Shown here piece by piece: positions 14,629-21,292 of a stretch of 23,932 nt of DNA. The DNA is taken from positions 1 to 23,932 of the IMG/VR virus record IMGVR_UViG_3300031812_000021; one strand, 5' to 3'. Both the position numbers and the translations under genes were made by a program. Below the pieces are notes generated by a model. It was not told the DNA's origin. It was given only the letters and a program-made list of their open reading frames with translations, and ran no database searches. The DNA comes from a virus. Position 1 is the first letter of the stretch, and every line of letters begins with the position of its first letter.

Positions 14629-14638
14629 GTGTTGTGAC
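14629..14638 (+). repeat. Half copy of the 44-bp palindromic element
   Basis: GTGTTGTGAC, identical to the right arm of the ten full elements, lies just after the stop of the gene at 13937. The expected left arm is absent; only CACAAC (14612-14617) is present nearby. Probably a decayed or partial copy. Confidence 0.6.
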
Positions 14639-14674
14639 GACGACGCGCGGGCTTGGCGACGGTGGGGAAAAGAA

Positions 14675-14701
14675 AACCCCGCGCTTGTTAGGCGCGGGGT
14701 T
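14675..14701. terminator. Bidirectional terminator between convergent genes
   Basis: AACCCCGCGC (14675-14684) and GCGCGGGGTT (14692-14701) form a perfect 10-bp stem with a 7-base loop. Upstream AGAAAA and downstream TTTG allow termination from both strands. Confidence 0.85.
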
Positions 14702-14718
14702 TGTGGTTGGTTGGTTCG

Positions 14719-15012
14719 TTAGATAAGCCGCAGTTCCTCAAGAGCGTATCGCTGCTCGCTCTGCGCCGCGTCCTCCAGGTTGCTGAACCGGTAGATTACG
14801 GCGCGGCTAGGTTCACCGATACCGTAGTTCTGTTCCACAATATTGATCACGACCTCACCCTCGATTGTCTGATAAACGTAGTAGGTCTTTCCTTCAATTA
14901 CGTCCTCGAACCATCCAAGTTCCTCGCCTGTGATCTCGAAGACTTTGTACTTGCTGGTGTCGTCGCCTGGCAGAAACGTTCGCTCGCCTTCCCAAATCTT
15001 GTAGGTCTCCAT
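14719..15012 (-). CDS. Small protein of the W-x-G/FY-DG/SLED family (member E), minus strand
   Basis: A 97-residue acidic protein and the only supported minus-strand gene of the window. Motifs: K-I-W-E-G (residues 5-9), EITGEELGWF (about 26-35), YYVYQTIEGEVVINIV (about 44-59) and YRFSNLEDAA (about 74-83). It is a paralogue of members A to D. Ribosome binding site AAAGGAGG (as its complement at 15019-15026) lies just ahead of the ATG, and its own promoter at 15054-15082 matches those of the + strand units. It converges with the gene at 13937 onto a shared terminator. Its orientation suggests a past inversion or insertion of a promoter-gene cassette. Confidence 0.85.
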   Translation of the reverse strand: METYKIWEGERTFLPGDDTSKYKVFEITGEELGWFEDVIEGKTYYVYQTIEGEVVINIVEQNYGIGEPSRAVIYRFSNLEDAAQSEQRYALEELRLI

Positions 15013-15053
15013 TGTGCGCCTCCTTTGAGATAGTGTTGATTTACTGTGACTAT

Positions 15054-15082
15054 ACTATACCACACCCCGCGCCGTTTGTCAA
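15054..15082 (-). promoter_or_regulatory. Accessory-island promoter P4 (minus strand)
   Basis: Read on the minus strand: TTGACA (complement of 15077-15082), 17-bp spacer ending GGGGTGTGG, TATAGT (complement of 15054-15059), extended -10 TGG. The spacer is nearly the same as that of P1 and the upstream sequence is that of P2. Confidence 0.9.
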
Positions 15083-15119
15083 TACCCAATTTTCGAGATT
15101 TTCGCCGCGATTTTGTGAC

Positions 15120-15148
15120 TTGACAATCCGGCGCGCGTGTGGTATACT
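15120..15148 (+). promoter_or_regulatory. Accessory-island promoter P3
   Basis: TTGACA (15120-15125), 17-bp spacer ending CGCGTGTGG, TATACT (15143-15148), extended -10 TGG. It is divergent from the minus-strand promoter, the two -35 boxes being 37 bases apart. Confidence 0.9.
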
Positions 15149-15151
15149 GTG

Positions 15152-15169
15152 CGCGTAGTCGATTACGCG
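15152..15169. promoter_or_regulatory. Operator-like palindrome after P3
   Basis: CGCGTA and TACGCG are perfect 6-bp arms around GTCGAT. The site is centred near the transcription start and shares the TCGAT core of the P1 and P2 dyads. Confidence 0.5.
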
Positions 15170-15183
15170 AAAGGAGACCACTA

Positions 15184-15390
15184 ATGCCCAAGCGACGCTC
15201 TGCACCAAAGCCGCGCCCCGCGCGCGAGGTTGTTATTGAGGAAGGCGCTGACTACCGCCTCCTCTACGACCGCGAGACGCGCGACTACGCGGTCGAGTAC
15301 CGCGGCGAGCCGGTCGGCTGGCGACCGACCGAGGCGGAAGCGCGCAGACTGGTTGAGACGCTGCGCTACGAGGAAGCGAAGCGCGCGTAA
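15184..15390 (+). CDS. Hypothetical small protein
   Basis: A 68-residue protein of unknown function, directly behind promoter P3. After a basic Pro-rich N-terminus (MPKRRSAPKPRPAR) it has YRLLYDRETRDYAVEYRGEPVGW followed by a helix starting TEAEARRLVETL. This strand-strand-helix pattern (D-Y-x-V-x-x-x-G-E-x-V-G-W ... EAE) is common in small proteins of unknown role in phages. Start ATG 15184 with AAAGGAG at 15170-15176. A terminator follows after 22 bases, so it is a single-gene unit. Confidence 0.75.
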   Translation: MPKRRSAPKPRPAREVVIEEGADYRLLYDRETRDYAVEYRGEPVGWRPTEAEARRLVETLRYEEAKRA

Positions 15391-15412
15391 GACGATCCTC
15401 CTTCTCCTTCTC

Positions 15413-15446
15413 CCAGAAACCCCGTCGGCAACGGCGGGGTTTCTGG
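15413..15446. terminator. Rho-independent terminator
   Basis: CCAGAAACCCCG (15413-15424) and CGGGGTTTCTGG (15435-15446) form a perfect 12-bp stem. It ends the P3 unit and shields the packaging genes from it. Confidence 0.85.
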
Positions 15447-15458
15447 TTGTTCAGCAGC

Positions 15459-15502
15459 GTCACAACACTCGATCTTCTTTTATTTATACGCAGTGTTGTG
15501 AC
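15459..15502 (-). repeat. 44-bp palindromic element, copy 6 (intergenic, reversed interior)
   Basis: GTCACAACAC (15459-15468) and GTGTTGTGAC (15493-15502). The 24-bp interior reads GTATAAATAAAAGAAGA on the minus strand, so this copy is inverted compared with the others. Confidence 0.95.
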
Positions 15503-15561
15503 ACCCGCCGCACCACCTGAAAGTAGTACTCCCCCGCGCCCGCCGTCGGATCATCAGCAGT
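15503..15561 (-). repeat. Inter-element linker, first copy
   Basis: The minus-strand reading holds ACTGCTGATGA, GGGGAGTACTAC and GGTGGTGCGGCGGG, matching in order the linker at 21293-21349. The minus strand would encode a TADD...GEYY segment. Likely a duplicated piece carried with the elements. Confidence 0.75.
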
Positions 15562-15605
15562 GTCACAACACTCTATAGAAATAAAAGAGAAGCAGGTGTT
15601 GTGAC
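15562..15605 (+). repeat. 44-bp palindromic element, copy 7 (intergenic)
   Basis: GTCACAACAC (15562-15571), interior with CTATAGAAATAAAAGAGAAG, GTGTTGTGAC (15596-15605). Together with copy 6 it encloses the 59-base linker, in inverted orientation to copy 6. Confidence 0.95.
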
Positions 15606-15721
15606 ACCGCGCGCCCGCGCCGCCGCGATCTGGTGTACGAAAAGTCTGGGTTTTTGCAGTACAATTAAAGTGAGGGGCACACAGCGCCCCGCCGGGAGAG
15701 GAGTAGTAGTAGGAGGAGGAG

Positions 15722-15946
15722 ATGAACCTTCCCTTTTCACAACCGTTGGACAAAGTGACCTACGGCGCGCTCGCTGCCGCAACCGTTGTCATTCTTGCGT
15801 GGGCGCTGCGTGAGTTCGCGGGGATTGACCTTCCCGCCGAGGTGCAGTCGGCGCTGACGGTGATGATCGGGTACGTCGTTTCGTATCTTGTTCCGCTGAA
15901 CGAAGCGGAGGCTAAAGCAATCGCTCAGACGTTCTACCGCAAATGA
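15722..15946 (+). CDS. Putative holin-like small membrane protein
   Basis: A 74-residue protein with one clear membrane segment (residues 13-29, TYGALAAATVVILAWAL), a second weaker one (42-58, ALTVMIGYVVSYLVP) and a charged C-terminus. The pattern, I-x-L-P-A-E-V-x-x-A-L then a helix ending Y-L-V-P, is seen in a class of small phage holin-like proteins. Holins form pores releasing the endolysin, but no lysin gene is visible nearby, so the role is inference. The ribosome binding site is an unusual long purine tract (GGAGGAGGAG before ATG 15722). Its stop overlaps the next start by 4 bases. Confidence 0.55.
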   Translation: MNLPFSQPLDKVTYGALAAATVVILAWALREFAGIDLPAEVQSALTVMIGYVVSYLVPLNEAEAKAIAQTFYRK

Positions 15947-16146
15947 CTGTTGACGAACTTCTGACAGACGAAGCCCGCGCTGCGGTGTTGCGTGCGCTGT
16001 TTATGATCGTTGTCAACGACAACGAGCCGGCAAGCGCGCGCGTTGCCGCCGCGCGGCTGTTTCTGTCGCAGTTCGAGGAACACCCGAACGCCGATCAGAG
16101 CGTACTGGTGATCGTCGATGAGGCGGCGTTCGTCAAAACGGTATGA
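15943..16146 (+). CDS. Possible small terminase subunit (short)
   Basis: A 67-residue helical protein placed directly before the large terminase. ELLTDEARAAVLRALFMIVVNDNEPASARVAAARLFLSQF resembles the helical repeat often found in small-terminase or terminase-adjacent proteins (N-D-x-E-P-x-S-A-R-V-A-A-A-R). At 67 residues it is much shorter than typical small terminases (130-200), so it may be only a domain, or an unrelated protein. It overlaps the holin-like stop (ATGA) and the large terminase start by 29 bases. Confidence 0.45.
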   Translation: MTVDELLTDEARAAVLRALFMIVVNDNEPASARVAAARLFLSQFEEHPNADQSVLVIVDEAAFVKTV

Positions 16147-17329
16147 GATACGCTTGCCCCAGTTGCACGCCGATCAACGCGCCGTTGCGGAACAGACCAG
16201 AAGCGCGCGGTTCGTGCATCTGCGCGCCGGGCGGCGGTGGGGGAAATCTCATTTACTGGCGCGAATGCTGGTCGAAGCCGCGCTGGTGCGGCGACAGACG
16301 GTCGGATATTTCGCGCCGACCTACAAACTGATGCTGCCGGTATGGGAGCAAACGCGGCGCGTACTGCGCGCGCCGGTTGCGGACGAGTACAAAGCGGAAC
16401 GGCGGATTGACACAACGACCGGCGGGCGCGTCGAGTTCTGGTCGCTCGACAACGAGAACGCGGGAAGGTCGCGCGGGTACGATCTGATTGTGGTAGACGA
16501 GGCGGGACTGGTGCGCAATCTCGAAACAATCTGGCGCGAAAACCTCATCCCCGCGCTACTTGACCGGCGCGGGCGCGCGATCCTCGCCGGGACGCCGAAA
16601 GGGCGAGGGGATTTCTGGCGTATCCACCAGAGCGCGATAGAAGACCCGCGCTGGGCGACGGTTCGGCGTTCAACGAGTGACAATCCGCGTCTCGACCCGG
16701 CAGATATTGCGCTGCTGCGATCTGCAATGACCGAACGCGCCGCGCGTCAAGAGTTAGACGCAGAGTTTCTCGACGACGGCGGCGCTGTGTTCCGCAACGT
16801 CCGCGCGTGCGTCGGGGCGATCAAACGCAGCAACGAAGCAGCGGTGATCGGTGTGGACTGGGGGCGCTATGAGGACGCAACCGTATTCGCCGCGCTCGAT
16901 CCGCAGACGCGCTGCGTCGTTGACGTGGAGCGTCTGGTTGATGTGGATTTCGCAGCGCAGCGCCGCGCTCTGGTCGCATTCTGGAAGCGCAACGGCGGCG
17001 GCGTGGTGATTGCGGAGGTAAACAGCATCGGCGCGCCGAACATCGAAGAATTACAGCGCGCCGGGCTGCCCGTCCAGGCGTTTACGACGACCGCAGCGAC
17101 AAAACCGCTGCTGATTGACACCCTCGCGCTGGCGCTGGAGCAGCGAACGATTGTGCTGCCGGAATTGGACTGGCTGCTCAACGAGTTAGAGATGTACAGC
17201 GTCGAGATCGGCGCGTCGGGTCGGATGCGCTACAGTGCGCCGGAAGGCTGTCACGACGACGGTGTGATCGCGCTGGCGCTGGCGGCGTGGGGCGCGGCGC
17301 GCGGCGCTGAGGTGTTGTTTGATGTATAA
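16118..17329 (+). CDS. Terminase large subunit
   Basis: A 403-residue DNA packaging motor. ATPase: Walker A RAGRRWGKS (36-44), Walker B DLIVVDEAG (123-131, D128 and E129), coupling motif AGTPKGRG (about 158-165). Nuclease (RNase H fold): GVDWGRYEDATVFA (Asp near 246), VIAEVNSIG (Glu near 299) and CHDDGVIALALA (Asp near 380). Both domains appear complete, although the protein is somewhat short. It cuts and translocates concatemeric DNA into the prohead through the portal encoded next. ATG 16118 overlaps the upstream gene and lacks a clear ribosome binding site; TTG 16154 is an alternative start. Confidence 0.93.
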   Translation: MRRRSSKRYEIRLPQLHADQRAVAEQTRSARFVHLRAGRRWGKSHLLARMLVEAALVRRQTVGYFAPTYKLMLPVWEQTRRVLRAPVADEYKAERRIDTTTGGRVEFWSLDNENAGRSRGYDLIVVDEAGLVRNLETIWRENLIPALLDRRGRAILAGTPKGRGDFWRIHQSAIEDPRWATVRRSTSDNPRLDPADIALLRSAMTERAARQELDAEFLDDGGAVFRNVRACVGAIKRSNEAAVIGVDWGRYEDATVFAALDPQTRCVVDVERLVDVDFAAQRRALVAFWKRNGGGVVIAEVNSIGAPNIEELQRAGLPVQAFTTTAATKPLLIDTLALALEQRTIVLPELDWLLNELEMYSVEIGASGRMRYSAPEGCHDDGVIALALAAWGAARGAEVLFDV

Positions 17330-19235
17330 GCCCGCCGCACAACTCGTACTGTCGCCGTTTGAGCGCTACGAGATCAAGGCGCTCAATCTGGAGGATTTCC
17401 TTCCGACCGCGTGGACGGGTGTGTTCACCGGTGACGGCGACGCGGTTGACGTAGAGACGGCGTATGAGCGCGTCGCGGTGGTGCGCACGGCGGTGACGTT
17501 GCGCGCCAATGCGCTGGCATCGCTGCCGTGGGAGATTACGTCGCGGCGCGGTATGCTGGTCGCATTCGACGCCGAGCGGTTGGCGGCAATCGTTCGCGGT
17601 GTCGAGATCGACCTCTGTTTGTACGGCGCGGCGTATTTACTGCGCGATCCGGCAGCGCCGTTGGGGTTGCGTCGGTTGCACCCCAAAACGATCACCCCCG
17701 TCACCGATCCGAAGCGCGGCTTGGTCGGATTTACGCGCCGCGTGAACAACACAGAAGTGCGGCTTGAGCCGGAAACAGAACTACTGCACATCTGGGAACC
17801 GTCCGTAAGAAGTGAGGTTGAACCCGGCGTCGGACTGGTGGCTACTGCGCTGCTGCAAGCCCGCACACTGCTTGCGGCAGAGCGGTACCAAAGCACGTAC
17901 TTTGAGCGTGGCGCGGTGCGCCCGACGGTGTGGATGTTCGCCCAGCGCCCCACCGATGCGGAGCGCTCGCGGTTCGAGCAGTGGTTGCGACAACTCGTCA
18001 GCGGCATTCGCAATGCGTTTCGGCATTTGGCGCTGTCGAGCGAGATCAAAACGGTGACGTTGGGAGACAAACTTTCCGACGTAATCCAACCGGAACTGCT
18101 CCAGCGCGCGGCGGAACTGATGCTCACTGCGTTTCAAGTGCCGATGTCGTTGGTCTTCAGTAATGCGAGTAATTACGCAACCGCGCTGCGCGACTACCAA
18201 ACGTTTGTTCTTCTCACAATACTGACCAGAGCACGCGAAATTGCGGCGATGCTCCAACCGCACTTTACGGCGTACAACCAAACGCTGCGCTGCAACGAGG
18301 CGCGCATCGACGCGGTGCAGAACTCGGAGTTGGAGAAGGCAGAGGCGATCCAGCGCCTGACCGAACAACCGGTGCTGACGCTGAACGAAGCCCGCGCACG
18401 TCTCGATCTGCCGCAGTTCGTTGAGGACGCGGCAGACCAAGAACTACTGCGTCTGCGTAACCGACTGGCGATTGCGCGCGAGGCGGTTGCTGCCGGTCTC
18501 GACGTAAGAACAGCGCTGCGGCTGGCGGGCGTCAACGGCGCGGTAAGTGAGGAGCCGGCGGACGTTGAAGCGAAGTCGCTGAAGAAAGACGAAGCCGAAC
18601 CGGAACTGATGCCGCACGAGGTGCAACTGTACCGCGACCTCAAGCGCGCGTTTCAGCAGTTGCGTCAGGCTATGCTCGACGGCGCAGATGAGATTACGGC
18701 GCAGATGTTCAACGAGACGCTCTACCCCGCGATGCGCCGCAATATCGAGACGATTGCGCGGCTGTTTGCAGACGAGATGCGGGCGGAAATCGGCGTTGCG
18801 GTCAACGTCGATGCGCTGCTGGCGGACTGGGCAGAGGAAGCGACGCGGCGGCAAGTTGAGGAGTTGCTCTATCCGTACACACGCGACTACATCGCCCGCG
18901 CGGTCGCGGCGTGGCGGCGGATGCCGAACGCCGACCGCGCCGAACTCGTTGCAATGATCGAGCCGGTTGTTGGTGCGAAGCGCGCCGAGACCGTCGCGAT
19001 TACCGCTGCAACCGAAGCGGCGACGGCAGGCGTGCGGGCGTACAGAGAAGGACTACGCGCCGAGCATAATCTGGAGTACGTGATGATCTGGGAAACCGCC
19101 AACGACGAGCAGGTGTGTCCGATATGCGGCGCGCTCCACGGCAAGCGCGAGGACGAGTGGGGCGGACGGAGCGGGCCCCCGGCGCACCCGCGTTGTCGGT
19201 GCGGCGTAAGGCTGGTGAGGAAGAATGAGGCTTAG
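17322..19235 (+). CDS. Portal protein fused to Mu F-like minor head protein
   Basis: A 637-residue fusion. Residues 1-385 follow the HK97-type portal pattern: AYERVAVVRTAVTLRANALASLPWE, GAAYLLRD, RLHPKTITPV, LHIWEPS, then a clip/stem region with ERGAVRPTVWM and MSLVFSNASNYATALRDYQTF. Residues 420-637 match the F-like head morphogenesis domain, ending with VMIWETANDEQVCPICGALHGK and PPAHPRCRCGVRLV, the signature of Mu F/SPP1 gp7 proteins. The portal forms the ring for DNA entry; the F domain is a minor component needed for head assembly. Fused forms are uncommon compared with two separate genes. ATG 17322 overlaps the terminase stop by 8 bases; TTG 17319 is an alternative. Confidence 0.9.
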   Translation: MYKPAAQLVLSPFERYEIKALNLEDFLPTAWTGVFTGDGDAVDVETAYERVAVVRTAVTLRANALASLPWEITSRRGMLVAFDAERLAAIVRGVEIDLCLYGAAYLLRDPAAPLGLRRLHPKTITPVTDPKRGLVGFTRRVNNTEVRLEPETELLHIWEPSVRSEVEPGVGLVATALLQARTLLAAERYQSTYFERGAVRPTVWMFAQRPTDAERSRFEQWLRQLVSGIRNAFRHLALSSEIKTVTLGDKLSDVIQPELLQRAAELMLTAFQVPMSLVFSNASNYATALRDYQTFVLLTILTRAREIAAMLQPHFTAYNQTLRCNEARIDAVQNSELEKAEAIQRLTEQPVLTLNEARARLDLPQFVEDAADQELLRLRNRLAIAREAVAAGLDVRTALRLAGVNGAVSEEPADVEAKSLKKDEAEPELMPHEVQLYRDLKRAFQQLRQAMLDGADEITAQMFNETLYPAMRRNIETIARLFADEMRAEIGVAVNVDALLADWAEEATRRQVEELLYPYTRDYIARAVAAWRRMPNADRAELVAMIEPVVGAKRAETVAITAATEAATAGVRAYREGLRAEHNLEYVMIWETANDEQVCPICGALHGKREDEWGGRSGPPAHPRCRCGVRLVRKNEA

Positions 19236-19575
19236 TGTTTCTGTTGACGTAGACAACGCGCTGCACAAACTGCTGCCGCGTTCGGCGCAGATTGAGGCGG
19301 CGCTTGACGCGGGCGCGGCGGCGGCGCACAGCGTGATGCAGGTCTACCCGCCCCCGCCCGCCGGATCGCGCTACCGGCGAACGGGGAACTTGCGGCAGAA
19401 GTTGCGGATCAAGAAATTAGCGAAAACGTCGCGGATCGTCGAGAACACCGCGTCGTATGCGCGCTACGTCTACGGAATGCCGCAAGCGCGCGTCCATCGC
19501 GGGCGCTGGGCGGCGCTGAAGGACGCGGCAGAGGCGGCGCTGAAGGAAGCAATCGCGGTGCTGAAGGGGAGGTGA
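19225..19575 (+). CDS. HK97 gp10-like head-tail protein
   Basis: A 116-residue protein resembling the HK97 gp10 family: an N-terminal VDVDNALHKLLPRSAQ helix, AAAAHSVMQVYPPPPAG, SRYRRTGNLRQKL (Y-x-R-T-G-x-L hallmark) and SYARYVYGMPQARVHRGRW (S-Y-A-x-Y-V-x-G...W). Members act at the neck during head-tail joining. It starts within the end of the portal-F fusion (11-base overlap) and precedes the prohead protease, an unusual position because gp10-like genes normally follow the capsid and connector genes. Confidence 0.75.
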   Translation: MRLSVSVDVDNALHKLLPRSAQIEAALDAGAAAAHSVMQVYPPPPAGSRYRRTGNLRQKLRIKKLAKTSRIVENTASYARYVYGMPQARVHRGRWAALKDAAEAALKEAIAVLKGR

Positions 19576-19578
19576 GAG

Positions 19579-20055
19579 ATGGAGTGGCAGACCGCGCCCG
19601 GCGCGGCACTGAAGGCGGCATACACCGGCGACGTTGAAGGACTGCTGGTGGTGTTCGGCAGCCCCGACGCAACCGATCTCGAAAACGAGTTTTTCACGAG
19701 AGATACCGACTTCGGGCGTCTACGCGAAACGCCGATTTGGTTGAACCACGCGCAACCCGTCAAAACCGCGTCGGGGGTGATTCTCGTTGAAGAGCCGATC
19801 GGCTACGGCGCGCTGGAGATCACCGATGAGGGGGTGATCATTCGCGGGCTGCTTGATGCAAAGTATCGCTACCTCGCCCAGATCGCGCCGGAACTGGGCT
19901 GGTCGAGCGGCACTGCGGCGCATCTGGTAATGCGTGAAGCGGTCGGAAAAGCGACATTCATCAAACGCTGGCTGCTTGGGTTGGACGCGAGCATCACGCC
20001 GACGCCTGCAGAGCCGCGCACAATGCTTCGGAATTATCGGCTTGTCATCAAATGA
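19579..20055 (+). CDS. Prohead protease (HK97/U35-type)
   Basis: A 158-residue protease that probably matures the capsid by removing the N-terminal region of the major capsid protein. It shows VEGLLVVFGSPDATDLENEFF, then WLNHAQP with candidate catalytic His57, IGYGALEITDEGVIIRGLLD, and GWSSGTAAHL with candidate catalytic Ser109/110, ending LLGLDASITPTPAEPRT. Order and spacing fit the HK97 prohead protease family. GGGGAGG before ATG 19579 is the ribosome binding site. It immediately precedes the capsid gene. Confidence 0.8.
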   Translation: MEWQTAPGAALKAAYTGDVEGLLVVFGSPDATDLENEFFTRDTDFGRLRETPIWLNHAQPVKTASGVILVEEPIGYGALEITDEGVIIRGLLDAKYRYLAQIAPELGWSSGTAAHLVMREAVGKATFIKRWLLGLDASITPTPAEPRTMLRNYRLVIK

Positions 20056-20072
20056 AGGAGGGAAGGAAGGAG

Positions 20073-21236
20073 ATGACGGAAATCGTGATGAATCAGTCGG
20101 AACTCGCCGCCGAAATTGCCGCACGGCTGCGTGACGAGGTGGCGGCGGCGGTGAAGGCGCAGAGCGTCGGCGTAGCAACAACAGCAACCACTGCGGAAGG
20201 CGAAGGTGTGTCGTTCGGCGACTTCTTGAAGTGTGTTGCGACCAACAACATTCAGCGTCTGCGCGCGGTGTACAAGAGTACGAAAGCGCTGGATGAAACG
20301 ACCGGCGCAAGCGGCGGGTTTCTGGTGCCCACTCAGTTCGAGGAGCGTATCCGCGCGGTCGGCGCGCCGATGCTGTTCGACCAGTTGGTCGCCGCCGGGC
20401 GCGGTCCGCTGATGCTGCGCACCAACGCTGCAGAACTGGCGCTCCCGGTGCTGGAGCAAGACCAAGCGCCGAACGTTGAATCGAGCGCGCTGGTCGGTGG
20501 GGTGCGGCTCATCTGGCGCGAGCAGAGCGCTGATGTTCAAGAGAGCGAACCGCGCTTCGAGCAGCGCATCTTCCGCCCGCACTCGGCGGATGCCTACGTT
20601 GCAGCGGCGACGGAACTCATCACCGACGCGCCGCAGGCGCTTGAGGATACGCTGGTGTCGCTGTTCGGGCGCGCCTACGCGGTGTTGAAGGCGCGCGTGA
20701 TGCTGCGGGGAACCGGTGTTGGGCAGCCGCGCGGGATTGTTGGGCACCCGGCGGCGATCAGCGTGACGCGGGCGACGGGCGGCACGCAGGTCGAAAACGA
20801 TACGAACACTATTCTGCAAATGATCCAGCGCTTGTTGCCTGGCAGCGCAACCGCCGTCTGGATCGCACACCCGTTCTGGCGCTCGCGGCTGATGGCGACG
20901 CGACTCAGCGAGACGCTGCTCTATACCGTCAACGGGCAGTCGTTGGTGTACGGCGACACCCTCGCGGGCATCCCGATTGCCTACAGCGAGCATCTGCCGA
21001 CGGTGACCAGCGCCGGATCGTTGGTGTTGGCGGATTTGTCGTACTATGCAATGGTCGAGCGCACGTCGTTCAGTGTCGCGTTTAGTGAACACGTGCGGTT
21101 CCTCAAGCGGCAATCGGTGTGGTTGTTCGGCGTGCGGGTGGACGGCGCGCCGCTCGTCAACGCGCCGCTGATTTTGGCGGACGGCGCGGGGAACAACAAG
21201 GTAAGCCCGTTCGTCGAGATCGAGGCTGGATCGTAA
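20073..21236 (+). CDS. Major capsid protein (HK97 fold)
   Basis: A 387-residue major capsid protein. The N-terminal 45 residues are helical and charged (SELAAEIAARLRDEVAAAVKAQ) and probably serve as a short scaffold domain cut by the preceding protease. The HK97 signature follows: KALDETTGASGGFLVPTQFEERI (about 71-93), a long beta-rich body, GQPRGIVGHPA and the C-terminal FSEHVRFLKRQSVWLFGVRVDG, typical of this fold. ATG 20073 is chosen because AAGGAGG (20055-20061) fits it; ATG 20052 overlaps the protease stop but has no ribosome binding site. Three palindromic elements follow the stop codon. Confidence 0.92.
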   Translation: MTEIVMNQSELAAEIAARLRDEVAAAVKAQSVGVATTATTAEGEGVSFGDFLKCVATNNIQRLRAVYKSTKALDETTGASGGFLVPTQFEERIRAVGAPMLFDQLVAAGRGPLMLRTNAAELALPVLEQDQAPNVESSALVGGVRLIWREQSADVQESEPRFEQRIFRPHSADAYVAAATELITDAPQALEDTLVSLFGRAYAVLKARVMLRGTGVGQPRGIVGHPAAISVTRATGGTQVENDTNTILQMIQRLLPGSATAVWIAHPFWRSRLMATRLSETLLYTVNGQSLVYGDTLAGIPIAYSEHLPTVTSAGSLVLADLSYYAMVERTSFSVAFSEHVRFLKRQSVWLFGVRVDGAPLVNAPLILADGAGNNKVSPFVEIEAGS

Positions 21237-21248
21237 TACAAGCGCAGT

Positions 21249-21292
21249 GTCACAACACATCTCTTAATTAAAAGAAGATGCTGTGTTGTGAC
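21249..21292 (+). repeat. 44-bp palindromic element, copy 8 (intergenic)
   Basis: GTCACAACAC (21249-21258), interior with CTTAATTAAAAGAAGATG, GTGTTGTGAC (21283-21292). The interior is the most divergent, its core nearly palindromic (TTAATTAA). It lies 13 bases after the capsid stop. Confidence 0.95.

Larger units (their letters stand above)
15391..15721. other. 331-base non-coding stretch before the packaging genes
   Basis: Contains the terminator at 15413-15446, palindromic elements 6 and 7, the linker between them and a purine-rich leader before the holin-like gene. No convincing promoter is seen, although TACAAT at 15660-15665 could be a -10 box. Reading frames on the minus strand over the linker look like remnants and lack a start signal. 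Confidence 0.6.

Noticed and set aside
15643-15665. Promoter before the holin-like gene (TACAAT at 15660)
   Set aside because: No acceptable -35 box at the right distance, so it is only mentioned as a possibility.
15484-15753. Minus-strand frame across elements 6 and 7
   Set aside because: It has no ribosome binding site and consists of element, linker and leader sequence; the linker peptide may be a relic but not a gene.
20034-21260. Long minus-strand reading frame (408 codons) opposite the capsid gene
   Set aside because: It is the shadow of a GC-rich gene with clear HK97 capsid features; it has no ribosome binding site and is Arg/His-rich as expected for antisense frames.
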